Shown: piece by piece, positions 1-5,795 of the stretch
How the letters are laid out: each line of letters opens with the position of its first letter
Position numbering within the stretch: position 1 is the stretch's first letter
Made by a program: the position numbers and the translations under genes
Notes under the pieces: generated by a model
Database searches by the model: none
Seen by the model: only the letters and a program-made list of their open reading frames with translations
What the model was told of the DNA's origin: nothing
NCBI GenBank assembly: GCA_937910825.1
Contig: CALEMO010000095.1
Coordinates: 1 to 9,609 of the forward strand
Origin: an uncultured Solirubrobacterales bacterium
GTDB lineage: Bacteria; Actinomycetota; Thermoleophilia; Solirubrobacterales; 70-9
DNA: 9,609 nt
Direction: 5' to 3'

Positions 1-122
1 AGACGGCGCTGATTGGCTCCAAGACGGGCCGGGCGGTTCGATTCGGTGACCCGGTCAGCGTCACTGTTGAGCGCGTGGACGTGGTGAAGGGTCGGGTCGA
101 CCTCGAACCCGCAGACGGATAG
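1..122 (+). CDS. rnr: RNase R-like exoribonuclease, 3' end only
   Basis: Only the last 39 codons and a TAG stop are present, read in the frame that starts at base 3. The residues include GRAVRFGDPVSV and VERVDVVKGRVDL, which match the final strands of the C-terminal S1 RNA-binding domain of RNase R/VacB. RNase R is a 3'-to-5' exoribonuclease that degrades structured RNA and, together with tmRNA-SmpB, non-stop mRNA. The protein ends almost directly after the S1 fold, without the long lysine-rich tail of the Escherichia coli enzyme. smpB follows after 12 bp on the same strand, so the two are probably co-transcribed. The catalytic RNB domain lies outside the window, so the assignment rests on this short tail and on gene order. 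Another S1-domain protein is possible but less likely. Confidence 0.72.
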   Translation, partial: TALIGSKTGRAVRFGDPVSVTVERVDVVKGRVDLEPADG

Positions 123-134
123 ATTGGTCGGCCG

Positions 135-623
135 ATGAGCAAGAAGATCAAGAAAAAGCGAGCGCCGGCGTCCGGGGATGTCGCAACCAATCGCAGGGCA
201 AGGCAGAAATTCGAGCTGATCGAAAAATTCGAGGCCGGCATCGTCCTGCTTGGCACCGAAGTGAAGGCTTTAAGAGAAGGAAACGCCCAGATGGGCGATG
301 CGTACGCCGTGATCGATGAAGGGGAGGTCTGGTTGCGCAACCTTCACATTCCTCACTATGCCCCTGCGACGATCAACAACCACGAGCCCGAGCGCCCGCG
401 AAAGCTGCTGCTTCACCGCGGCGAGATCGAGAGGCTGATCGGTACATCGCAGCAGAAGGGGTTGACCTTGATTCCGTCACGCATCTACTTCAAAGGACCG
501 AAGGCCAAGGTCGAGCTGGCACTGGCGAAAGGCAAGGAAGGAAAGGATCGCCGCCGGGAGATCGCTGATCGCGATGTGCAGCGTGATGTCGAACGTGAGT
601 TCAAGGGTCGGTATCGTTCCTGA
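135..623 (+). CDS. smpB: SsrA-binding protein SmpB
   Basis: This 162-residue protein has the usual SmpB length and layout. SmpB binds the tRNA-like domain of tmRNA and delivers it to ribosomes stalled without a stop codon. A basic N-terminus (KKIKKKR) leads into the beta-barrel core: NRRARQKFEL at about 19-28, GIVLLGTEVKALREG at 35-49, MGDAYAVI at 53-60 and the NNHEPERPRKLLLH block at 81-94. The C-terminal tail (about 131-158, KGKEGKDRRREIADRD onward) is Lys/Arg/Asp-rich, as in the tail that enters the mRNA channel. The usual KLYDKR of that tail reads EGKDRR here. The ATG has no strong Shine-Dalgarno sequence, consistent with coupling to the upstream rnr stop 12 bp away. The tmRNA partner is encoded about 2.8 kb downstream on the same strand. 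Confidence 0.97.
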   Translation: MSKKIKKKRAPASGDVATNRRARQKFELIEKFEAGIVLLGTEVKALREGNAQMGDAYAVIDEGEVWLRNLHIPHYAPATINNHEPERPRKLLLHRGEIERLIGTSQQKGLTLIPSRIYFKGPKAKVELALAKGKEGKDRRREIADRDVQRDVEREFKGRYRS

Positions 624-687
624 ATCGTGATCTGCGGCAAGATCGACACCAGATCAGCATCCGTTTACCCTGCGACTCGATGAGCAT

Positions 688-694
688 GGGAGGA
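688..694 (+). promoter_or_regulatory. Strong ribosome binding site of the HhH membrane protein
   Basis: GGGAGGA lies 8 bases before the ATG at 703. It is the clearest Shine-Dalgarno sequence in the window and fixes the start of the gene at a complete signal peptide. smpB and the ABC-F gene lack a comparable site, so this gene is likely translated independently of smpB even if they share a transcript. Confidence 0.75.
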
Positions 695-702
695 TTGAGC
701 CG

Positions 703-2598
703 ATGAGCAAAAAAATCAGCACCGTCCTTTGTCTGCTTGCCCTCCTGCTCGCGGCTATGAGTCCGATGTCGGCTTTCGCTGCCGACGAAGCGGCCACCGG
801 TACGACCGGCGCAACGTCGGCAACCGACGTAGCGCCGCTGACCATGACTCCGGAAGAAATCGCGGCAGCCCAGGCTGAAGCGACCGGCTCCGAAACCGGC
901 AGTAACCAGAGTTTCTTGGACGATGCCGGCAATTTCATTACCGACAACGCGCCATACGTGATCATCGGCATCGTCGTGCTTGCCGCGATCCTCGCCGGAT
1001 TTTTCATCATGCGCGGACGCCGCAGACCGGCCGCCGCCGCAGCAGCCGGGGGAGCGGGATCTGCACCTGCCTCGGTGCCCTCCGCAACCGAGATCAGACG
1101 CAGAAAACGCGCCGCAATGCAGCGCTCGCGTGAAGAGGAGAGGCTTCGCCGGAAAGCCGGCTACGACGAACGCCAGCTGACTCAGAGTCCAAGTCTGCCG
1201 TTAAGCGCCAACCGTCCCCAGGATCCGATCGAAGCTGAGAAGCAGGCCGCCAGGGACCAGCTCCAGGCGGCCGCCGCAGTTGCGCGCTCGGGACCGGTCC
1301 CCATCGCCGGTGCCGTCCCGGCGCCCGCTACTCCGAGCCAGACCGCTCCGGCGGCCGGGGTCCTCTCCTCTTCGGGCGTGAAAGCAGAAACGACCTTCGC
1401 TTCAGGTACGCCGGCCGCGGCTGAACTGGCGGCGGCATCCGCTGCGGCGGCCGGCCGCCCGGCGCCGATGACGCCTCAGCAGGCGTCGGCGCAGCCGATG
1501 GAGGCATCATCTCAACATTCTGAAGAGCATCCGGTCGCGGCAGAGCCGTCGACCCAGGTTCATCAGACTCCGGAACAGACGCTGGAACCACCGGTCGAGG
1601 CCCCTGGCCTTGACGCCAAGGTTGGTGAGGCGGCCGCCGGCTTTGCAGCCGGGGCGGCCGGTGGCGGTCTCGCGGCGAGGGCGGCATCTGGCAGTGGCGA
1701 CCAGCCCGAAGCCGAAGTCGAAGCTGTGGCCGACCAGCCCGCTGCGGCCGACGAGGGCGCCGCTCATGAGGCCGAAGAACGCCTCAGAGCAAAGGTTGCC
1801 GAGATAAAGGCTGAACAGGGCCGCATCCCGGTGCCGCCTCCTGCAGCTCCGGCTGCCATGCCGGAGGCCGGCAACGAAATTGAAGAAGCCGTACCACCGG
1901 CGCCATCGTCGCTTGCTGCGGTTGAAATGCGTCTGCAGCAAAACAGCGATGAAAGAAGCCGCACTCTCGAGCAGGCTGAAGAGCGCCTTCAGAGGATCGA
2001 GCAGAGAGCGGAAGACGCAGAGCGGCGCGCTGCTTTCGCAGAGCGCCTGGCGCAGCTCAACGTTGAAGAATCCGATCGCGAGCGACGGCTGAGCGAAGTG
2101 ATCACCGGGATCGATCGGGCCGAAGAAAGAGCCATTGAAGCCGAAGTCAGGGCCAAGGCAGCCGAAAAGGCCGCGGCCTCCGCCTTCGAAGTCTATTCGT
2201 CGACCGAATTGCGTGAACGGTCCGCGGGCTCGGTCAGGCAGGCGCAGGCCGACACCCCCGGGGCCCAGGCAAAGCGGCCGGAACCGGCACCCGCCGCGGC
2301 CGACGATGTGCGTCCGGCGCCCGTCGATACCCCGGCGGCCGAGCCGACTTCGCCGGGCGCGAAAGCTCCACTCTTCGGTGGCCGAACATCAGCCAGTCCC
2401 GGAAGTTCCGGGTCACTGAACCTGAATAGCGCGACTTTCGAAGAATTGAGGGACGCCGACCTCTCCGTGACTCAGGCAACGAGGATCCTTGCTTACAGGG
2501 AGCGCTTCGGCGGCTATCGATCGATCGAGGACCTCGAAAAGGTTCCCGGTTTTCCCGCAGAATTGATCGAAAGCCTGCGCGGCCGGATTACGGTCTGA
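703..2598 (+). CDS. Membrane-anchored Ala/Pro-rich coiled-coil protein with C-terminal ComEA-like HhH domain
   Basis: No named family is recognised over the whole 631 residues. Visible parts are: a signal peptide at 1-26 (KK, then a hydrophobic core, then AFA before ADEA); a short Thr/Ala/Glu-rich segment at 27-82; a transmembrane helix at about 84-103 followed by RGRRR; a long low-complexity Ala/Pro/Glu region to about 400 with a charged Arg/Glu stretch at 127-180; a heptad-like Glu/Arg/Ala coiled coil at about 405-490; a Pro/Ala linker; and an HhH domain at about 571-631. That domain begins LNLNSATFEELRDA and continues to YRSIEDLEKVPGF, as in ComEA-type DNA-binding domains. The first hairpin, normally GIG, reads DLSVT and looks degenerate. 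The basic residues after the membrane helix place the coiled coil and HhH domain in the cytoplasm. The start is set by GGGAGGA (688-694), 8 bases before ATG. A role in tethering or handling DNA at the membrane is inference. Confidence 0.85.
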   Translation: MSKKISTVLCLLALLLAAMSPMSAFAADEAATGTTGATSATDVAPLTMTPEEIAAAQAEATGSETGSNQSFLDDAGNFITDNAPYVIIGIVVLAAILAGFFIMRGRRRPAAAAAAGGAGSAPASVPSATEIRRRKRAAMQRSREEERLRRKAGYDERQLTQSPSLPLSANRPQDPIEAEKQAARDQLQAAAAVARSGPVPIAGAVPAPATPSQTAPAAGVLSSSGVKAETTFASGTPAAAELAAASAAAAGRPAPMTPQQASAQPMEASSQHSEEHPVAAEPSTQVHQTPEQTLEPPVEAPGLDAKVGEAAAGFAAGAAGGGLAARAASGSGDQPEAEVEAVADQPAAADEGAAHEAEERLRAKVAEIKAEQGRIPVPPPAAPAAMPEAGNEIEEAVPPAPSSLAAVEMRLQQNSDERSRTLEQAEERLQRIEQRAEDAERRAAFAERLAQLNVEESDRERRLSEVITGIDRAEERAIEAEVRAKAAEKAAASAFEVYSSTELRERSAGSVRQAQADTPGAQAKRPEPAPAAADDVRPAPVDTPAAEPTSPGAKAPLFGGRTSASPGSSGSLNLNSATFEELRDADLSVTQATRILAYRERFGGYRSIEDLEKVPGFPAELIESLRGRITV

Positions 2599-2622
2599 GC
2601 CGCAGGCAGGTCCTGGGCGAAA

Positions 2623-3219
2623 TCAGAGGTCGATCCAGGTCCCTTTTGGCCCGAGATTGATCACTTCGGTTTCGCCGATCGATGATCGTGCACCCCAGGC
2701 TTCGTGGATGTGTCCGCAGACCGCAACCTTGGGCTGCTGCCGTTCGATCGCCGCCGCGATGGCCTGACTGCCGAGATGCATTCCGTTGCCGGCCATGTCG
2801 CAATGGTCCTTCGGTGGCGAGTGCAGAACCAGTACCTGGTCCCCCGAAAAGCCCGCCAGCTTTTCTTCGGCTTCTGTTTCGTCGAGGTCGTAGCTCCACG
2901 ACCACGGGGTGACCGGGATGCCTCCGCCGAGACCGAAAAAGCCCTGGCCCTCGATTTCGGTCGAGTTTCCGTGCAAAACTGTCGCGGCGCTCCAGTCGGC
3001 CGTGGCCGTTTCGAGGTCTTCCACCCGCTCGTTATTGCCGGCAACCAGGATCGTCGGCGTGGTGATCCCGGAAAGCGAGGAGATCGCTTCCTTCAAGCCT
3101 TCGTGAATCGAGGCGAAGTCACCGGCCGCGATGACCACATCCGCCGACTCGGACATTTCGGTGAGAAGGGCCGCCTGCTCAAGGTCGCGGTGAAGATCAC
3201 TGAAGGCAAGTATTCGCAT
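2623..3219 (-). CDS. Calcineurin-like metallophosphoesterase
   Basis: This 198-residue single-domain protein has the ordered metal-binding motifs of the calcineurin-like phosphoesterase superfamily: SDLH (7-10), GD (33-34), GNNE (61-64), LHSPP with H133, and GHIH (169-172). The GGGIPVTPWSW stretch (98-108) and the ending ..INLGPKGTW resemble the small phosphoesterases common in archaea and actinobacteria. The family hydrolyses phosphomono- or diesters using two metal ions; the substrate here cannot be told. In the third motif the usual GNH(D/E) reads GNNE, so the histidine often used in catalysis is Asn. I chose ATG at 3219 because AAGG lies 8 bases upstream; an in-frame TTG at 3225 would add two residues. 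It follows a probable small ORF whose stop is about 9 bases upstream, and it converges on the HhH gene with only 24 bp between the stops. Confidence 0.93.
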   Translation of the reverse strand: MRILAFSDLHRDLEQAALLTEMSESADVVIAAGDFASIHEGLKEAISSLSGITTPTILVAGNNERVEDLETATADWSAATVLHGNSTEIEGQGFFGLGGGIPVTPWSWSYDLDETEAEEKLAGFSGDQVLVLHSPPKDHCDMAGNGMHLGSQAIAAAIERQQPKVAVCGHIHEAWGARSSIGETEVINLGPKGTWIDL

Positions 3220-3228
3220 GGTCAAACC

Positions 3229-3327
3229 TTAGCCTCGCCCGGCTTCGTACGCTTCGATCAGTCGCAACCAGTCCATCGTCACGTCATATTCGGCCGCTTC
3301 AGCCTGCTCGCCGTCTGTATCGCTCAT
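3229..3327 (-). CDS. Probable small protein of 32 residues upstream of the metallophosphoesterase
   Basis: This short frame starts with ATG at 3327 and encodes an acidic peptide beginning MSDTDGEQAEAAEYDV and ending RLIEAYEAGRG. It is not a family I recognise. The second half (MDWLRLIEAYEAG) could form one amphipathic helix. The TAA stop lies about 9 bases before the phosphoesterase ATG, so the two would be translationally coupled. A promoter-like pair (TTGGTC, 18 bp, GATACT) ends 8 bases before the ATG, so the mRNA would be almost leaderless, which fits the lack of a Shine-Dalgarno sequence. The frame stays open upstream across ssrA, but that part is antisense to the tmRNA and should not be counted as protein. 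The peptide reads like a real acidic protein, but length alone cannot prove it. Confidence 0.55.
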   Translation of the reverse strand: MSDTDGEQAEAAEYDVTMDWLRLIEAYEAGRG

Positions 3328-3335
3328 GCACCCAA

Positions 3336-3365
3336 AGTATCGACCCGGCGCCACGCGTTGACCAA
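3336..3365 (-). promoter_or_regulatory. Putative promoter for the small ORF and metallophosphoesterase
   Basis: Read on the minus strand, TTGGTC (3365-3360) is followed after 18 bp by GATACT (3341-3336). Transcription would begin within a few bases of the ATG at 3327. The -35 element shares bases with the ssrA -35 element on the other strand because TTGACCAA reads TTGGTCAA in reverse. Confidence 0.45.
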
Positions 3366-3386
3366 GAGACCGCAGACCCGTACACT
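3358..3386 (+). promoter_or_regulatory. ssrA promoter (sigma-70 type)
   Basis: TTGACC (3358-3363) and TACACT (3381-3386) are separated by the ideal 17 bp. The predicted transcription start is near 3392-3394, which leaves a leader of about 10 bases before the mature tmRNA 5' end at 3404. RNase P would remove it, as for tRNAs. This is the best promoter match in the window, as expected for an abundant stable RNA. Confidence 0.75.
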
Positions 3387-3403
3387 TGGGGAGCAGCATT
3401 CGA

Positions 3404-3764
3404 GGGGACGACAGGCTTCGACGCAGTCGGACCGTGCGAAGAGTTGCAGGTCGAGGATGTCGATGGCCTCGTAAAAAATCGGCAAAAAACCAATACGTGC
3501 GGACCATGAGTTCGCCCTCGCTGCCTAGATAACTTCTAGGCTTTGAGAGTCGGTCCACCCTCGGCCCGTGGGGTGGGTAGCTGGCTTCAGAAACGGGCTT
3601 ACCTGCGAGGGATGTTCCGACCTCAAGGGGACATTCAATTGGAACTGGTCTTCCGTAGTGCCCGTTGGTGCGGCCCCCGGGAGACGAGAACAAAGCACCA
3701 GCTAAGCCTGTAGACGCTTTTCGTCACGCGACCGCGGACGCGGGTTCAATTCCCGCCGTCTCCA
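3404..3764 (+). ncRNA. ssrA: Transfer-messenger RNA (tmRNA)
   Basis: This is a complete one-piece tmRNA of 361 nt. It is charged with alanine, enters stalled ribosomes with SmpB, and supplies a short tag frame and a stop codon. The 5' GGGGACG (3404-3410) pairs with CGTCTCC (3757-3763), including a G3-U70 wobble, the alanyl-tRNA synthetase identity element. The T-arm is GCGGG-TTCAATT-CCCGC (3740-3756). Pseudoknot 1 is visible: CGAGG/CCTCG (3452-3456 with 3467-3471) interlocked with GTCGAT/ATCGGC (3459-3464 with 3478-3483). The tag frame follows at 3499-3528, and its stop lies in a GCCTAG/CTAGGC hairpin (3523-3541). The discriminator A3764 is followed by TCA, so CCA must be added after transcription. 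A strong promoter precedes it and a 12-bp hairpin follows. smpB lies upstream on the same strand. Confidence 0.97.
3499..3528 (+). other. tmRNA tag reading frame (ADHEFALAA, then TAG)
   Basis: The resume codon GCG at 3499 begins nine codons, ADHEFALAA, ended by TAG; with the alanine from charged tmRNA the tag would be AADHEFALAA. The ALAA ending is the usual ClpXP degradation signal. TA at positions -5 and -4 before the resume codon matches the conserved UA of E. coli tmRNA. An in-frame GGC at 3481 would give a longer tag starting GKKPIR, but that codon is paired inside pseudoknot 1. Confidence 0.88.
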
Positions 3765-3817
3765 TCATCGGTCTCAACCAGGCCCCCACCACGGGCCACC
3801 CAGATCAAAGTTCAAGC

Positions 3818-3845
3818 AGCAGGGTCCGCGCAAGCGGACCCTGCT
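3818..3845. terminator. Hairpin terminator between ssrA and the convergent permease
   Basis: AGCAGGGTCCGC (3818-3829) pairs perfectly with GCGGACCCTGCT (3834-3845) around a GCAA loop, giving a 12-bp, GC-rich stem. The plus side is followed by TAATTAACTT rather than a clean T-run, and the minus side by GCTTGAACTT. The permease stop codon is only 3 bp away. It probably acts in both directions for two converging genes, though the poor T-runs leave open that it mainly protects the RNA 3' ends. The rest of 3765-3848 shows nothing else. Confidence 0.72.
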
Positions 3846-3848
3846 TAA

Positions 3849-5618
3849 TTAACTTGTCAGGTACCAGGTGCTCAGCGTCACCGACGCCAGGACCACCACG
3901 TTTACCGGTAAACCTGCCTTCAGATAGTCGGAGAAGCGATAGCCGCCCGGACCGTAGACCATGGTGTTGGTCTGGTAGCCCATCGGCGTCAGGAACGACG
4001 AGGAGGCGACGACGGCGATCATGATTACGATGATCCTCGGATCCAGTCCGGACCCGGCGGCGATCGCCATCGCGATCGGAAAGACCACGACAACGGCGGC
4101 GTTGTTGGTGATCACTTCAGTCAGCAGGGTGGTCGCCAGGGCCAGGGCGAAGATGATTCCCAGGTCACCGAGGCCGTCAAAGGTGTCGAGCAGGGTGGTG
4201 GCGATCGACTCCGCCAGACCCGAACCCTGCATCGCTTCGCCGACCCCGAAAGCGGCGGCGATCAGCAGGACTACGCCGAAGTCGATCGCTTCCCCGGCTT
4301 CGGAGAAACTGATCGTACGTGTGGCGATCAGGCCGCCGGCCGCGAGCAGGGCCGCTTCGAGGATCGACATCACGTCGAATGCGGCCAGGGTGATCACGGC
4401 CAGCGCGATCAGCGCGACCAGTGGTGCCTTGCGGGTGGCTGAAGGAGGTGGCCCGCCGATCCGGGAAACGAGCAGGAAATCCCGTCCTCGCCGGGACCGC
4501 GCGCGGAAATCGGGACCCGCCAGCAGCAGCAGGGTATCTCCGGCTTCGAGCTCGACTCTTCCCAGGCCACGGTCGATCCTGACGCCGGCACGATGAAGGG
4601 CTACGACCGCTGCCTGATAGCGACCGCGGAATTCGACGTCGGCCAGGGTCTGGCCGACCAGCCGTGAGTCACCGCCGATCACCGCTTCGAAGAATGTGTG
4701 ATCGGGGCTGTCGATGGCGAGCATGTGCTGGTCCTCCGCTGATCTGAGGCCCGCGGTCCGCTGGAAACTGACGATGGTGTCCGAGTCCCCGGCGAAGGTC
4801 AGTCGGTCCCCGCCATCGAGCCGGCGGCTTGGTGAGACGGCCGGCAGTACGGCGCCGTCACGCTGGATCTCGACGAGGAAGACGCCGCGCAGGTTGCGCA
4901 GTCCGGCGTCGGCGATCGTGGAGCCGTCCAGCGGCCCATCTTCAATCACTTCCATCTGAACCGTGAACTCGCGCAGGTCGTCGGTGAATTCTTCGACCAC
5001 CGTTCTCCTCTTCGGGATCAGACGCGGCACCAGAAGAATGACGACAGCGAGTCCCAGTAGCGCCGAGATTCCGCTGACCTTGGTTATCTCGAACATGCCG
5101 ATCGGGTCGGCTCCGGTTTCTTCCAGCAGTCCAGAGGCGACGAGGTTGGTTGAAGTGCCGATCACGGTCAGCGTGCCACCGAGAATCGCGGCGTACGAGA
5201 TCGGCAGCAGAAGCAGCGAAGGGGAGACACCCCTCTGATTGCACCAGTTGGTCACCTGCCCGATCAGCATCGCAACGAAAGGTGTGTTGTTGATGAAAGC
5301 CGAGAGCATCCCGGTCGGCATGACCAGCCTTGCAAGCGACTTCTGGTCCACCTTGTTATTGCGGCCCAGCATGCGGTTGACGAGCGGGCCGAGGAGTCCC
5401 GTCTTGTCCGCCGCGTAGGCGAGTACGTAGAGGGCCGCGACGCTGAGCGGAGCCGAGTTTGAAAACCCGGAGAGGGCCTGTTCTTCATCGATCACACCGA
5501 AGACAAGAAGAGCGACGGTGGCCGTGAGCACCGTGGCGGCCGGTGGCATCAGGTCCGTAGCAAGTGAAACCAGCATCAGGACGATGATCGTGGCGGTGAT
5601 CCATGCATCAAGGCTCAT
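3849..5618 (-). CDS. SLC13/DASS-family anion permease with two central TrkA-C-like domains
   Basis: This 589-residue polytopic inner-membrane protein belongs to the divalent anion:sodium symporter type. Members carry sulfate, dicarboxylates or related anions. Two homologous membrane halves are visible, about 5-200 and 398-589. The first carries INNTP (109-113) and GTSTN (154-158). The second carries ITNNAAV (503-509) and TPMGYQTN (544-551), the paired substrate- and sodium-site motifs of the family. Between them lies a cytoplasmic insert: one TrkA-C (RCK-C) like domain at about 212-290 and another at about 305-375 (GQTLADVEFRGRYQ and GDTLLLLAG are typical). This layout resembles bacterial and algal sulfate permeases of the SAC1-like type, but the substrate cannot be fixed from sequence. 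It is transcribed toward ssrA and sits 177 bp downstream of the GH15 gene on the same strand. Its own promoter region is likely in that gap. Confidence 0.93.
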   Translation of the reverse strand: MSLDAWITATIIVLMLVSLATDLMPPAATVLTATVALLVFGVIDEEQALSGFSNSAPLSVAALYVLAYAADKTGLLGPLVNRMLGRNNKVDQKSLARLVMPTGMLSAFINNTPFVAMLIGQVTNWCNQRGVSPSLLLLPISYAAILGGTLTVIGTSTNLVASGLLEETGADPIGMFEITKVSGISALLGLAVVILLVPRLIPKRRTVVEEFTDDLREFTVQMEVIEDGPLDGSTIADAGLRNLRGVFLVEIQRDGAVLPAVSPSRRLDGGDRLTFAGDSDTIVSFQRTAGLRSAEDQHMLAIDSPDHTFFEAVIGGDSRLVGQTLADVEFRGRYQAAVVALHRAGVRIDRGLGRVELEAGDTLLLLAGPDFRARSRRGRDFLLVSRIGGPPPSATRKAPLVALIALAVITLAAFDVMSILEAALLAAGGLIATRTISFSEAGEAIDFGVVLLIAAAFGVGEAMQGSGLAESIATTLLDTFDGLGDLGIIFALALATTLLTEVITNNAAVVVVFPIAMAIAAGSGLDPRIIVIMIAVVASSSFLTPMGYQTNTMVYGPGGYRFSDYLKAGLPVNVVVLASVTLSTWYLTS

Positions 5619-5691
5619 TGTCTGATCTCACTTTCAGGTTCGGGTCGTCCTGAATGGGGCGGCCCCCGGACGAAGGTCGGCGGCAGACTAC

Positions 5692-5733
5692 ACGATTTTC
5701 ATCGTTTACGACAATACCTTTCAACTTTGTCAA
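5692..5733 (-). promoter_or_regulatory. Putative promoter/operator region of the permease
   Basis: The gap between permease and GH15 gene contains a locally AT-rich stretch in an otherwise GC-rich window. On the minus strand there is a consensus TTGACA (5733-5728) but no good -10 element at 16-18 bp; TATTGT lies closer and TGTAGT further down. A perfect 14-bp inverted repeat, ACGAT-TTTC-ATCGT, spans 5692-5705, and GACAA/TTGTC arms occur around the TTGACA. The exact promoter is unclear, but the features suggest regulated transcription of the permease. Confidence 0.35.
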
Positions 5734-5795
5734 GAATAGGTATGCCGGCAGGGCTCAGCGGCGGCCGGCAGCATCGGCCGGGCTGCGCAGGTCCC

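Noticed and set aside
627..655. TGATCT/AGATCA inverted repeat between smpB and the HhH gene
   Set aside because: Short arms around a long loop and no T-run; not convincing as a terminator or operator.
1328..1941. Minus-strand frames within the Ala/Pro-rich region of the HhH protein
   Set aside because: They arise from repetitive GCN/CCN codons read in reverse; they have no start signals and no domain.
2704..3474. 256-codon plus-strand frame across the phosphoesterase and into ssrA
   Set aside because: It is antisense to a protein with all phosphoesterase motifs and then crosses tmRNA; long antisense frames are expected at high GC.
3481..3483. GGC as the tmRNA resume codon, giving a tag starting GKKPIR
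   Set aside because: These bases pair in pseudoknot 1, and the conserved UA at -5/-4 fits GCG at 3499 instead.
3328..3693. Upstream extension of the 32-codon frame into a 154-residue minus-strand protein
   Set aside because: This part lies antisense to the ssrA promoter and the structured tmRNA gene; only the final 32 codons have protein-like composition and a suitable start.
4021..4596. 191-codon plus-strand frame inside the permease
   Set aside because: The translation is Ser/Arg/Ala-rich low complexity and antisense to conserved membrane segments.
5765..5781. GC-rich hairpin CCGGC/GCCGG after the GH15 stop as a terminator
   Set aside because: The stem is only 5 bp and has no T-run; GCCGGC-type repeats are frequent by chance at this GC content.
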